NCBI GenBank assembly: GCA_963835555.1 | Contig: CAWIGC010000014.1 | Location: forward strand, 29,057-93,056 | Origin: Sulfopaludibacter sp963835555 | GTDB taxonomy: Bacteria > Acidobacteriota > Terriglobia > Bryobacterales > Bryobacteraceae | Length of the DNA: 64,000 nucleotides | Reading direction: 5' to 3' | Shown here: one piece after another, positions 1 to 7,975 of the stretch | How positions within the stretch are numbered: position 1 is the stretch's first letter | Layout: every line of letters begins with the position of its first letter | Notes under the pieces: model-generated | The model's database searches: none | Told to the model about the DNA's origin: nothing | Seen by the model: only the letters and a program-made list of their open reading frames with translations | Position numbers and translations under genes: made by a program

Positions 1-432
1 ACGGCTTTCGTGGCCAGCTTCTATTCCCACTCGGGCGAACTGCTGTTTACCAATGCCGGGCATGTGCCGCCGCTGTGGTACCGGGCTGCTCCCCGGGAAT
101 GGAGCCTGTTGCTGGACTCCACGCCGCTCAGCAAAGAGATTCTCAACCTTCCGCTGGGCCTGATTGCGGGCACGAGCTACAGTCAGACAGCCATCCAACT
201 GGAGCCCGGAGATCTGCTGCTGCTGTACACGGACGGCGTCAGTGAGGCGTGCGACGAATCCGGCACGCAACTGGGTCTGGAACGGTTGCTCTCCCTTGCC
301 CGCGGCCTGCCTACAGGGACCGCGCCGGCAGCCGGAGAGGGGCTGCTCGCGGCCGTTTCCCGGTTTCGCGGCGCCGTGCCCACCGGCGACGATGAGACCG
401 TATTGGCCCTGCAGCGACGCCCGTGGATGTGA
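1..432 (+). CDS. SpoIIE/RsbU-type PP2C phosphatase, C-terminal part
   Basis: The frame is open at the left edge, so only the last ~143 residues are present. They show hallmarks of the SpoIIE-type PP2C phosphatase domain: FTNAGHVPPLWYR, LLLYTDGVSEA and a terminal GDDETVLAL carrying metal-binding Asp residues. Members dephosphorylate STAS-domain anti-sigma antagonists in partner-switching systems. It ends 2 bases before an RsbW-like kinase, and a STAS protein follows, so all three partner-switch components are adjacent. The sensor part lies outside the window, so the input signal is unknown. Confidence 0.85.
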   Translation, partial: TAFVASFYSHSGELLFTNAGHVPPLWYRAAPREWSLLLDSTPLSKEILNLPLGLIAGTSYSQTAIQLEPGDLLLLYTDGVSEACDESGTQLGLERLLSLARGLPTGTAPAAGEGLLAAVSRFRGAVPTGDDETVLALQRRPWM

Positions 433-434
433 CC

Positions 435-863
435 ATGGGGGAAACTCCGCGCCGCCTGAAAATGAAGTTCTCCGTGCCCAGCGATCCGCGATATTTGTGT
501 GTGGTTCGCGGCGCCATCGGCTCTCTCGCCGGGGTGATCGGCTGGGAGGAATCCGAATGCCGGGCCATTGTGCTGGCGGTGGACGAGGCCCTGACCAATG
601 TCATCCGCCACGCCTATCACGGCCGTACCGATGGCTGGATGGAGCTGGAGTGCCGCGAGACCGCGGATGGGTTGGAGATTGCATTGCTCGACAGTGGCGA
701 TGCTCCGGACAGGTCAAAGATATGTGCATACGAAATGGGTTGCGATCGGCCCGGCGGCCTGGGAACCCAGATCATCAAAAAGGTGATGGATCGGGTATCC
801 TACGAGGAATCGCCGGAGGGAAATCGCTTTGTGGCGAGCAAATGCCTGAGGAAGAGCACGTGA
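435..863 (+). CDS. RsbW-like anti-sigma factor / serine kinase (HATPase_c)
   Basis: A single GHKL ATPase domain of ~142 residues. The N box is DEALTNVIRHAY, a weak G1 box is LLDSGDAPD, and the G2 box is GGLGTQIIKKVMD, as in RsbW/SpoIIAB-type kinases that bind a partner and phosphorylate a STAS protein. I chose ATG 435; GTG 423 (overlapping the phosphatase stop) and ATG 462 are alternatives. The stop shares GTGA with the STAS gene, suggesting translational coupling. No sigma-B-type gene is nearby, so the controlled partner may not be a sigma factor. Confidence 0.83.
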   Translation: MGETPRRLKMKFSVPSDPRYLCVVRGAIGSLAGVIGWEESECRAIVLAVDEALTNVIRHAYHGRTDGWMELECRETADGLEIALLDSGDAPDRSKICAYEMGCDRPGGLGTQIIKKVMDRVSYEESPEGNRFVASKCLRKST

Positions 864-1189
864 AAATTTCGGTTCGTGACGTGGGGGCAGCCAAGGTTGT
901 GGAAGTGGACGGAGATGTGGACCTGGGTACGTCTCCGGACCTCCGCCGCACGCTCTTCGATGCCCTGCCTACCGCGGGTACCCTGGCGCTCAACCTGGCA
1001 GCCATCCGGTATATAGACAGTTCCGGTATCGCCACCCTGATCGAGGTTCTGAAGCGCTCGCAGCAATTGGGCAAAGCGTTCGTGCTGTTCGGGCTCAGCC
1101 CCGCGGTATTGGAGGTGTTCCGGCTGACTCATGTGATTCGTGTCTTTCCGGTGTTTCAGACCGAGCAGGAGGCGCTAGGTACGTCGTAA
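860..1189 (+). CDS. STAS-domain protein (RsbV- or MlaB-like)
   Basis: A 109-residue STAS domain containing IDSSGIATLIEVLKRS, the segment that in RsbV/SpoIIAA carries the phosphorylated serine. The GTG start at 860 overlaps the previous stop and has the purine-rich GAGGAAGAG just upstream; ATG 842 in the same frame is an alternative. Its stop overlaps the ATG of mlaE (TAATG). In gram-negatives MlaB is also a STAS protein and binds MlaF, so this protein sits where both readings are possible: anti-sigma antagonist, or regulatory subunit of the lipid transporter. Confidence 0.82.
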   Translation: MKISVRDVGAAKVVEVDGDVDLGTSPDLRRTLFDALPTAGTLALNLAAIRYIDSSGIATLIEVLKRSQQLGKAFVLFGLSPAVLEVFRLTHVIRVFPVFQTEQEALGTS

Positions 1190-1986
1190 TGCAATGGGTG
1201 GCAAGCGTGGGCGCCGCAACCGGGAACACCATCGCGTACGTGGGAGCGCTGGCGGAAATCTCCGCGAAATCGCTGCGCCTGCTGTTTCTGTCGCCGCTGA
1301 AACGCAGCCGGATGCTGCAGCGCGCCATCCATGAAGCCATGGCCGCGGGGGTTGCGGCTACGCCCATCATCTCGCTGATCACCTTGTTTGTCGGGGTCAT
1401 CATCGCTCTGCAGGGCGCGTATGAGCTGCAGCGACTGGGCGCCATGCAGTTGGTGGCCTCCCTGGTGGCCATCGCCATCACCAGGGAACTGGGGCCGCTG
1501 ATCACCGCGATCGTGGTGATTGGAAGGTCCGGCTCCGCCTTCGCGGCGGAGATTGGGACGATGCGGGTTACCGAAGAACTGGACGCGCTCGAAACCATGG
1601 CGCTGGATCCGGTGGCCTTTCTGGTGGTTCCCAAATTTCTGGCGATGGCGGCGATGCTGCCGTGCCTGGCGATTTGGGCGGACCTGATGGGCGTTTTGGG
1701 AGGCGCCCTGTTTGGAGTGGCCGGCGGCGGCTTCACTTTTGGCGGTTACATGCTTGCCACGCGTGACGCCCTGCTTCTCCGCGACATCACCAGCGGGGTG
1801 GTCAAGAGCCTGGTGTTCGGCCTGGTGATCACCGCGGTGGGCTGCCACGAAGGCTTCGCCACCGGAACCGGCGCCGAAGAGGTAGGGCGCTCGACTACGT
1901 CCGCGGTGGTGATCTCCATTCTGCTGGTGATCCTGATCGACCTGGTCTTCACGGCGGTGTTCTACATGGCGCGGGGGGCCAGCTAA
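1189..1986 (+). CDS. mlaE: MlaE-family ABC transporter permease
   Basis: A 265-residue permease with several hydrophobic segments and the MlaE hallmark stretch ELGPLITAIVVIGRSGSAFA followed by EIGTMRVTEELDALETM. The family forms the inner-membrane channel of Mla/Mce transporters that move phospholipids between inner and outer membranes. Its start overlaps the STAS stop by one base and the ATPase follows 4 bases later, so the genes are almost certainly co-transcribed. An outer-membrane lipid-asymmetry role is inferred from the family. Confidence 0.93.
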   Translation: MQWVASVGAATGNTIAYVGALAEISAKSLRLLFLSPLKRSRMLQRAIHEAMAAGVAATPIISLITLFVGVIIALQGAYELQRLGAMQLVASLVAIAITRELGPLITAIVVIGRSGSAFAAEIGTMRVTEELDALETMALDPVAFLVVPKFLAMAAMLPCLAIWADLMGVLGGALFGVAGGGFTFGGYMLATRDALLLRDITSGVVKSLVFGLVITAVGCHEGFATGTGAEEVGRSTTSAVVISILLVILIDLVFTAVFYMARGAS

Positions 1987-1990
1987 ACGC

Positions 1991-2800
1991 ATGGCTGCGC
2001 CTGTTTCCGGCGATCCGGTGATTTCGGCCCGTGACCTGCGAGTGCGCTACGGGGACCTGGAGGTTCTGCATGGCCTTACATTCGACGTCCGGCGCGGCGA
2101 GACACTGGTGGTAATCGGCGGTTCCGGTTCCGGCAAGAGCACCATGCTCCGGACCCTGGTGGGTCTGGAGAAGATATCGTCCGGTCAAGTGCTGGTTCGA
2201 GGTGTCGATATTTCGACAGCGGACACGCGGCAGATGGATGCCATCCGCAAACGCATCGGCCTGGCTTTCCAGGGCGGCGCTTTGATCGGCTCATTATCTG
2301 TAGGCGGGAACATTGCTCTGCCGCTGCTGGAACATACTACGCTCGAACCCAGCACCATTGAAGTCATGGTGCGGATCAAGCTGGAGCAGGTGGGCCTGAG
2401 CGGCTTCGAAAATTACAGCCCGTCGCAACTCAGCGGAGGTATGCGGAAGCGCGCCGCCTTCGCCCGCGCCATGGCACTGGAGCCGGAGATCCTGTTCTTC
2501 GACGAACCCTCGGCGGGCCTGGACCCCATCACCGCCGCCGGCATCGACGATCTTATCCTGAATCTCAAGAAGGCGTACAGCCTCACCATGGTGGTGGTGA
2601 CGCACGAACTGGCCAGCGCATTCCTGATCGCCGACCGGATCGTTCTGATCGATCGCGGCAACATCGCCGCCATGGGACCGGTGGAGGAAGTGCGCAACAG
2701 CCGCCATCCCAGGGTCCGCCAGTTTCTGGACCGCGTCCCGGATTCCACCCAGGATGAAGATGTGGACCACCTGCGAATCTACACGGAAGGGATCAGATAG
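1991..2800 (+). CDS. mlaF: MlaF-like ABC transporter ATPase
   Basis: A complete 269-residue ABC ATPase. Walker A is GGSGSGKST near residue 40, the signature is LSGGMRKRAAFARAMA, Walker B is EILFFDEPSAGLDP, and the switch His lies in VVTHELASA. Signature LSGGM(R/K)KR is typical of the MlaF/MKL group that energises Mce lipid transport. It ends 3 bases before mlaD. Confidence 0.93.
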   Translation: MAAPVSGDPVISARDLRVRYGDLEVLHGLTFDVRRGETLVVIGGSGSGKSTMLRTLVGLEKISSGQVLVRGVDISTADTRQMDAIRKRIGLAFQGGALIGSLSVGGNIALPLLEHTTLEPSTIEVMVRIKLEQVGLSGFENYSPSQLSGGMRKRAAFARAMALEPEILFFDEPSAGLDPITAAGIDDLILNLKKAYSLTMVVVTHELASAFLIADRIVLIDRGNIAAMGPVEEVRNSRHPRVRQFLDRVPDSTQDEDVDHLRIYTEGIR

Positions 2801-2803
2801 AAC

Positions 2804-3827
2804 ATGGACGCGGCGCGCGAGCGAACTCTGGTAGGGTTGTTCGTTCTGATTGCGGTAGGCCTGCTGCTGGGGACCGCGGTGGTGATCTCGGGCGGGCTGG
2901 GCGGCGTCACCGTCGCCTATCGATCCTATTTCAAATTCGCCGGAGGCGTGCAGCCGGGCGCGCCGGTGCGATACGGCGGCATGACGGTCGGAAAGGTGCG
3001 CAGGGTCCGGGTGGATCCGGGGAACTCCACCCGGATCGAGATCGACCTCACCGTCAATCGCGACGCGCCGTTGAAAACCGATAGCGTCGCCAAGATTTCG
3101 ACCCTGGGCCCTTTGACCGATAACTATATCGAGATCACCACCGGCAGCGAGCATGCCGCTCTCTTGCAGCCCGGTTCGGCCCTGCGATCCGTCGAGGCCT
3201 TCGGCCTGCCGCAACTGGGAGATGCCGCCCAGGCCCTGATGCCGGACGTGCAGAGCGCGCTACAGAAACTCAACCAGAACCTGGACGGCCTGCAGGTGAC
3301 GCTTTCGCGCGCCAACGACCTGCTCAACGACCGCAACCGCGCCAATATCGCCGGCACCTTGAATGGCCTGGACAAACTGGTGGTCGAAGTTCGACCTAAA
3401 GCCAACCAGTCCCTGGACAACCTGAACGGCATGTTGACCGAAACGCGCCCCAAGGTGGCCGCAACCCTCGCCAACGTGCAGGAACTGACCACGCGCCTTG
3501 GGCCGCTGCTGGATTCCCTGAACACCACCACCGCCCGCGCCAATGACACGCTGGCCCACGTGGATTCCACGCTCATGGAGAACCGGCCGGACATTCATAG
3601 CCGCCGTCACCGGTTTGCGCGATACGCTGGCGAAGTCCACTGTGTTGCTCAATCAGTTGAACCAGACGCTGGATCAGAATTCGGGCAACATCGATGAACT
3701 GCTCGACAACATTCGCATGACCACCGAGAATCTGCGGACCCTGACGGATACCCTGATGCGTTCTCCGGCGAGCCTGATTCGCGGCATCAAAGTGCCGGAT
3801 CGCAAGCCGGGGGAGGTTCGGAAATAA
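2804..3827 (+). CDS. mlaD: MlaD/Mce-family substrate-binding protein (frame broken near 3590)
   Basis: One N-terminal membrane anchor (LVGLFVLIAVGLLLGTAVVI) is followed by the MCE domain (FKFAGGVQPGAPVRYGGMTV, then LGPLTDNYIEI), and a long C-terminal helical region rich in LN and TR repeats likely to be a coiled coil. MlaD proteins form periplasmic rings that shuttle lipids. The frame is lost near 3590: removing one G from the GGCCGG run restores a continuous protein ending IRGIKVPDRKPGEVRK at 3827. The repaired protein is ~340 residues. A sequencing error is more likely than a real mutation because the downstream frame is intact. Confidence 0.85.
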
Positions 3828-3830
3828 GCC

Positions 3831-4430
3831 ATGCGCATCCTGATTACAATCCTGCTGGCGATGGCCGGGTGCCTGGTGGAGGCCGGGTGCGTCTCCAACC
3901 GGCCGGTTCACTACTACACGCTGGGAGCGCCCGCACCGCCGGGCAATCGGGCCAGCCCCGACGGACTCGTCCTGCTGGTGGGCGCCATCGCGACTCCGGA
4001 GGAATTGCAGGATGGCCGGATTCGCTACCGCACCGGGTCCAACGAGGCGGGCGCGTACGAATACCATCGCTGGATCGAGCGGCCCGGATCGATGGTCCAC
4101 AACGCATTAATCGACGCCTTGCGCGATTCGGGGAAGTACCGGCGCGTGCTGGATGCGGGGAGCGCGGCCAACGGCGATTACCTCCTGCGGGGCACGCTCG
4201 CAGAATTCGACGAAGTGGATGGAGCTTCCATTCAGACCAGGATTACGCTGCACGTCGAGTTGATCGACCGGAAGACCAACCAGAACGTTTGGGACCACAC
4301 CGTGGAGCGGGAGGACCCGGTCAGCGGAAAGAGCGTGGCTGACGTGGTGCAGTCGCTCGACCGGAATCTGCAGCATGTGGCCGGTGAGACCGCCGCGGCG
4401 GTAGCCGGCTTTCTTGCCGCGCGCCGCTAA
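3831..4430 (+). CDS. PqiC/ABC-type transport auxiliary lipoprotein
   Basis: 199 residues with a lipoprotein-type N-terminus: a hydrophobic stretch then Cys in LAMAGC (residue 14) or VEAGC (residue 20). The mature part begins RPVHYYTLGAP, typical of the PqiC/DUF330 auxiliary lipoproteins that accompany MCE transporters and contact the outer membrane. It starts 4 bases after the mlaD stop and ends the operon, overlapping the convergent aminotransferase by 4 bases. It probably supplies the outer-membrane end of the transporter. Confidence 0.8.
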   Translation: MRILITILLAMAGCLVEAGCVSNRPVHYYTLGAPAPPGNRASPDGLVLLVGAIATPEELQDGRIRYRTGSNEAGAYEYHRWIERPGSMVHNALIDALRDSGKYRRVLDAGSAANGDYLLRGTLAEFDEVDGASIQTRITLHVELIDRKTNQNVWDHTVEREDPVSGKSVADVVQSLDRNLQHVAGETAAAVAGFLAARR

Positions 4431-5575
4431 GGCAACTCCGCCAGGAACCGGTCGATTTCGGCCGGGGAGATGTAAAAGTGCGGCGAAGTGCGTACCCAAC
4501 CCGCGCGAGGCGCGACGGAGATACCCGCCTGCCGGAGGCGCGCCACCAGTTCCACGGCGTCCACCCCTTCTTTGCGGAAACTGACGATGCCCGCTCCGGT
4601 GGCCGCAGTGCGCGGGATAAACAGTTCATATCCTTTGGCTTGCACGCCTTCGGCGATCCGGTCTCCGAGATTTTGGACAACTGGGGCTATTACTCCTTGC
4701 CCTACTTCGAGTAAAAATTCAATTGCTGCCTTTAAACCATAGATGCCAATTGTGTTCAGAGTGCCGCACTCGTACCGGCCGGCATCCGGGCGCAGGGCCA
4801 TGTCGCGCGATGCGTAATCGTTGTAGCCGGCCACGTTGGTCCAGCCGAATTCCACCGGATCTACTTGATCTTGCAGGGCTTCGCTGATGTACAGGATGCC
4901 GCAGCCCTCCGGACCCAGCATCCACTTGTGGCCGTCGGCGGCCAGGGTGTCGATGTGGCAAGCCCGTACATCGATCGGGAAGGCGCCCATGCCCTGAATC
5001 GCATCTACCATATATATGCAATGGTTACGATGGCAAATCTCACCAATTTCTCGAATGGGTGCGCGGTAGCCGCTCAGAAACTGCACAAAGCTGATGGAAA
5101 GCAGGCGGGCGCCGCGGGTGGCTTCCTCGATGCGGTCCAGGGAATCGCCGACACTGAGCCACGTGACGGCCACGCCCTTCTCCTCGAGCCGTTTCCAGGG
5201 ATAGTAGTTCGCCGGGAATTCCTCACGAAATGCCACCATGCGGTCGCCGGGCTTCCAGTTCAACCCTGTAGCCACGGTGGCTATGCCCTCGGAGGTGTTC
5301 TTGACCGACGCAATTTCGTTTCGGTTGGCCCCAATCAGCCGGGCGGCGGCTACCCGGAGCCCTTCGTATGCCGCCAGCCACTCGTCGTAATGCAGGCTGC
5401 CGAAATGGAGGCAATCGTCAGCCAGGTGCTTCATGGCGTCCGCAGCCGGTTTGCATAGTGGCGAGACGGCCGCGTGATTCAGATAAATCCGGTTGGCGCG
5501 GACCGGGAACTGGTTTTCATATTGTTCCCAAACCGCCGGCGCCGCCGAAGAATTTGCGTTCTTAACTGAGACCAT
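4427..5575 (-). CDS. Class V PLP-dependent aminotransferase
   Basis: A complete class V aminotransferase fold of ~382 residues. The N-terminus has IYLNHAAVSPL; the PLP-binding Asp/His region is YMVDAIQGMGAFPID; the Schiff-base lysine is in ADGHKWMLGPEGCG. The family includes cysteine desulfurases, kynureninases and isopenicillin-N-epimerase-like enzymes; the substrate cannot be fixed here. I chose ATG 5575 because AAAGGA lies directly upstream and the longer N-terminus is unlike the family. Divergent from the M48 gene with only 41 bases between them. Confidence 0.85.
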   Translation of the reverse strand: MVSVKNANSSAAPAVWEQYENQFPVRANRIYLNHAAVSPLCKPAADAMKHLADDCLHFGSLHYDEWLAAYEGLRVAAARLIGANRNEIASVKNTSEGIATVATGLNWKPGDRMVAFREEFPANYYPWKRLEEKGVAVTWLSVGDSLDRIEEATRGARLLSISFVQFLSGYRAPIREIGEICHRNHCIYMVDAIQGMGAFPIDVRACHIDTLAADGHKWMLGPEGCGILYISEALQDQVDPVEFGWTNVAGYNDYASRDMALRPDAGRYECGTLNTIGIYGLKAAIEFLLEVGQGVIAPVVQNLGDRIAEGVQAKGYELFIPRTAATGAGIVSFRKEGVDAVELVARLRQAGISVAPRAGWVRTSPHFYISPAEIDRFLAELP

Positions 5576-5594
5576 TCCTTTACAATATAGGGAA

Positions 5595-5613
5595 AGGTGC
5601 CCAGGAGGCACCT
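5595..5613 (+). promoter_or_regulatory. Hairpin presenting the Shine-Dalgarno of the M48 gene
   Basis: A perfect 7-base inverted repeat (AGGTGCC / GGCACCT) with a five-base loop ends three bases before the ATG at 5617. The purine-rich CAGGAGG ribosome-binding sequence spans the loop and start of the 3' arm, so folding would expose part of it and hide part. Seen directly; a role in translation control is inference. Confidence 0.4.
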
Positions 5614-5616
5614 GGG

Positions 5617-6546
5617 ATGCATTATCGTGCCGTTGCCGCTCTGTCCCTGACCTTCACCGTGGGAGCCCTTTGCGCCGCCGACAAGAAGAAAGACGACCCC
5701 AACCAGATCGGCAATCGCAACGTGGGCAAAGGCATCAACTTCTACTCCATCGAGAAGGAGATGGCCCTGGGAAGGCAGCTCGCGCAGGAAGTCCGGCGGC
5801 AGGCCAGGATCCTCGACGATCCGCTGATCGCCGAGTACGTAAATCGCGTGGGACAGAATCTGGTTCGCAGTTCCGACGCCAAGGTTCCGTTCACATTCGA
5901 GGTGATCGATGGGCCCGAAGTGAACGCCTTCGCGCTACCCGGCGGCTACGTTTTCGTTTATACGGGGCTCATCAAGATGGCCGATGAGGAAGACGAATTC
6001 GCGGGCGCCCTGGCGCATGAAATCGCGCACGTGGCCGCCCGCCACATGACTCGCAATGCCACTAAGGGAGAGTTGGCGCAGATCGGCACGATTCCGCTGG
6101 GCATCGCCCTGGGCGGTTGGGGCGGCTATGCGGCCAGCCAGGCGGCGGGCGTCGGCATTCCCATGTCGCTGCTCCGGTTTGCACGGAAGGACGAAACCGA
6201 GGCGGACTACCTGGGCGTGCAGTACATGTATGCCGCCGGCTACGATCCCAACGGCGCCGTCAGCATCTTCGAAAAGCTGGAAGCGCTCGAGCGCAACGCG
6301 CCCGGCGCGATCTCACGGCTATTCGCCACGCACCCCATGGACGCGGACCGGATTGCGAAGACGCAGGAGGAAATCCAGAAGATTCTTCCGTCGCGGCCGG
6401 ATTACGTGGTCACAACGTCCGAATACACCCGGATTCGCGAGCGCCTGATGGCCGAAGAGGCCGGGCACAAGACCGATCCCTCCGGCAATCGCCCTCAATT
6501 GAAGATCGGCCCCGCGCCCGGGGACCGCCCCACCATCCGGCGGTAG
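5617..6546 (+). CDS. M48-family metalloprotease, exported
   Basis: 309 residues with a signal peptide ending near residue 20 (VGALCA). The zinc motif HEIAH is at 134-138 and the third ligand Glu is in DETEADYLG near 195. The order EFAGALAHEIAHVAARH matches BepA/Oma1-like periplasmic M48 proteases that degrade or refold envelope proteins. The C-terminus lacks an evident TPR region, making it shorter than BepA. Likely periplasmic quality control. Confidence 0.9.
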   Translation: MHYRAVAALSLTFTVGALCAADKKKDDPNQIGNRNVGKGINFYSIEKEMALGRQLAQEVRRQARILDDPLIAEYVNRVGQNLVRSSDAKVPFTFEVIDGPEVNAFALPGGYVFVYTGLIKMADEEDEFAGALAHEIAHVAARHMTRNATKGELAQIGTIPLGIALGGWGGYAASQAAGVGIPMSLLRFARKDETEADYLGVQYMYAAGYDPNGAVSIFEKLEALERNAPGAISRLFATHPMDADRIAKTQEEIQKILPSRPDYVVTTSEYTRIRERLMAEEAGHKTDPSGNRPQLKIGPAPGDRPTIRR

Positions 6547-6564
6547 GGCGTTCTTACATAGAGC

Positions 6565-7035
6565 CTAGTGAATGGATGACACGATCAGCTTGTCCCCGTT
6601 GAGGACGCCGTCGACTTTGGCGCGGATCGGCTTATTGGCCGTGATTTCTTTGTTCCAGCCCTTGTCATTCTTGATCATGTCCTGCGTGCGCTGGTTCCCC
6701 ACCATATCGAATTTAACTGTCTTGCCGTCGTCCATTTTCATTCCAAATTGACTGCTGCCGGTGGAGATGGGACAGTCCGAGCCGGACTCGCGATTCGCCG
6801 TGTTCTTCTGATCGGAAGCCGCCGCGGCGCTGCCGGAACTCTGCGAACTGCAGGACATATCCACCAGAACGCCTTTGAAACTCGATGTTTTCATCTCGGC
6901 AGGCGCGGCGCCTGCTGCCGCCGGACTGCCTGTTTTTGCCGACTGCTGTTGCGGCTGCTGCGGCTTGGTCTGCGCCGTCGCAGCTCCCGCTGCCGCAGCC
7001 AGCGAGATTGTGAGCATCCATACGCTTGTTTTCAT
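6565..7035 (-). CDS. Secreted hypothetical protein
   Basis: 156 residues. A clear signal peptide (MKTSVWMLTISLAAAAGAATAQ) is followed by a low-complexity Gln/Pro/Ala/Ser stretch to about residue 48, then a small domain with SFKGVLVDMSC and a second Cys in SDCPIS, which could form a disulfide. The end (KPIRAKVDGVLNGDKLIV) looks like a small beta domain. Such short exported proteins are common in Acidobacteria; I recognise no function. GGGAGGGG lies just upstream of the ATG. Confidence 0.7.
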   Translation of the reverse strand: MKTSVWMLTISLAAAAGAATAQTKPQQPQQQSAKTGSPAAAGAAPAEMKTSSFKGVLVDMSCSSQSSGSAAAASDQKNTANRESGSDCPISTGSSQFGMKMDDGKTVKFDMVGNQRTQDMIKNDKGWNKEITANKPIRAKVDGVLNGDKLIVSSIH

Positions 7036-7194
7036 AAACCCCTCCCGAGTGGGTATACTCCGGCAATTCGTCTTTGAAGATAATCACTGGAGCTTGAAAA
7101 ACTAAGGCACTTTGGCTACCGCCGGGCTCAGTTGAGGGACGGCTTTTGTATGGAACCGATCACCGGAGTTCCCTGGCGCCCTCGTTGAGCGATT

Positions 7195-7896
7195 TTATTT
7201 CGGATACCAGTTGCGGAGGCGGACTTCAATTCCGCTGCCCTGCATGTCCCTGGCAAAGGCTTGGGCGTTTTCTTCCTTGGAGTAGTGGTAGGGATAGACG
7301 ATGGCGGGATGGAAAGCCTTGACCGCATCCGCCGCGGCTTCCGGCGTCATGGTATAGGGCAGGTTCATGCAGACGAAGGCCACGTCGATGTTCTTCAGGG
7401 CGCGCATTTCCGGTGTGCCTTCGGTGTCGCCGGAGAAATAGAAGCGTTTGCCGCCATAAGTGAGGACATACCCGTTGCCGCGGCCCTTCTCGTGGAATCC
7501 GCCCGGCTTGAGGTTGTACATGGGGATGGCTTCAATTTTGAAAGGGCCCAGAGTCCGATCCTCGCCGTTGGAAATCACGGTGCAGCCCGGCACCTGGGCA
7601 GCGACCGCTTTGGGGGCCAGAACCACGGCGCCGGCCTTTTTCAATTTGGCCACCAGCGCGGGCGCCATGTGGTCGCCGTGAATATCGGTGATCAGAATGT
7701 AATCGGCCTGCGGTAAACCCTCGTAGCCGCCCTGGGCAGGATCGATATACATCACTTTTCCGCCCGCCTGAATCATCAGGCTGGCATGCTGGATGGGCGT
7801 AAGCTGGAGCGTGCCCGCGGAGGTAGAGAACTCTTCGGGCGCAGTACACCATGCCGCCGCCGCAGTAAGCAGGAGGCCCATCGCAAAACGTGTCAT
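7195..7896 (-). CDS. Exported metallo-beta-lactamase-fold hydrolase
   Basis: 233 residues with a short signal peptide (LLLTAAAAWC). The MBL fold is shown by IQHASLMIQ, the metal motif DIHGDHM (in place of canonical HxHxDH, the first His being Asp), FYFSGDTEGTPEM and a late His in YPYHYSKEE. It resembles the UPF0173/UlaG-like branch. The Asp substitution suggests altered metal binding. Substrate unknown. Confidence 0.8.
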   Translation of the reverse strand: MTRFAMGLLLTAAAAWCTAPEEFSTSAGTLQLTPIQHASLMIQAGGKVMYIDPAQGGYEGLPQADYILITDIHGDHMAPALVAKLKKAGAVVLAPKAVAAQVPGCTVISNGEDRTLGPFKIEAIPMYNLKPGGFHEKGRGNGYVLTYGGKRFYFSGDTEGTPEMRALKNIDVAFVCMNLPYTMTPEAAADAVKAFHPAIVYPYHYSKEENAQAFARDMQGSGIEVRLRNWYPK

Positions 7897-7975
7897 ATGA
7901 GGTAGATTCTACCAGTGACACGCGGCGCCTGCGAGGGCCGGCACGCAGGCGCCTGCAACCAGCCGGAGGCGGGGC

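Noticed and set aside
164..859. N-terminal extension of the STAS protein
   Set aside because: It overlaps the phosphatase and kinase frames and lacks protein-like sequence; GTG 860 has a ribosome-binding site.
1..1189. Sigma-B type general stress module
   Set aside because: No sigma factor gene is adjacent; the next genes are a lipid transporter. The nearest sigma factor (10196) is ECF with its own anti-sigma.
7128..7328. Short minus-strand frame
   Set aside because: Shadow over the end of the MBL-fold hydrolase gene, no ribosome-binding site.
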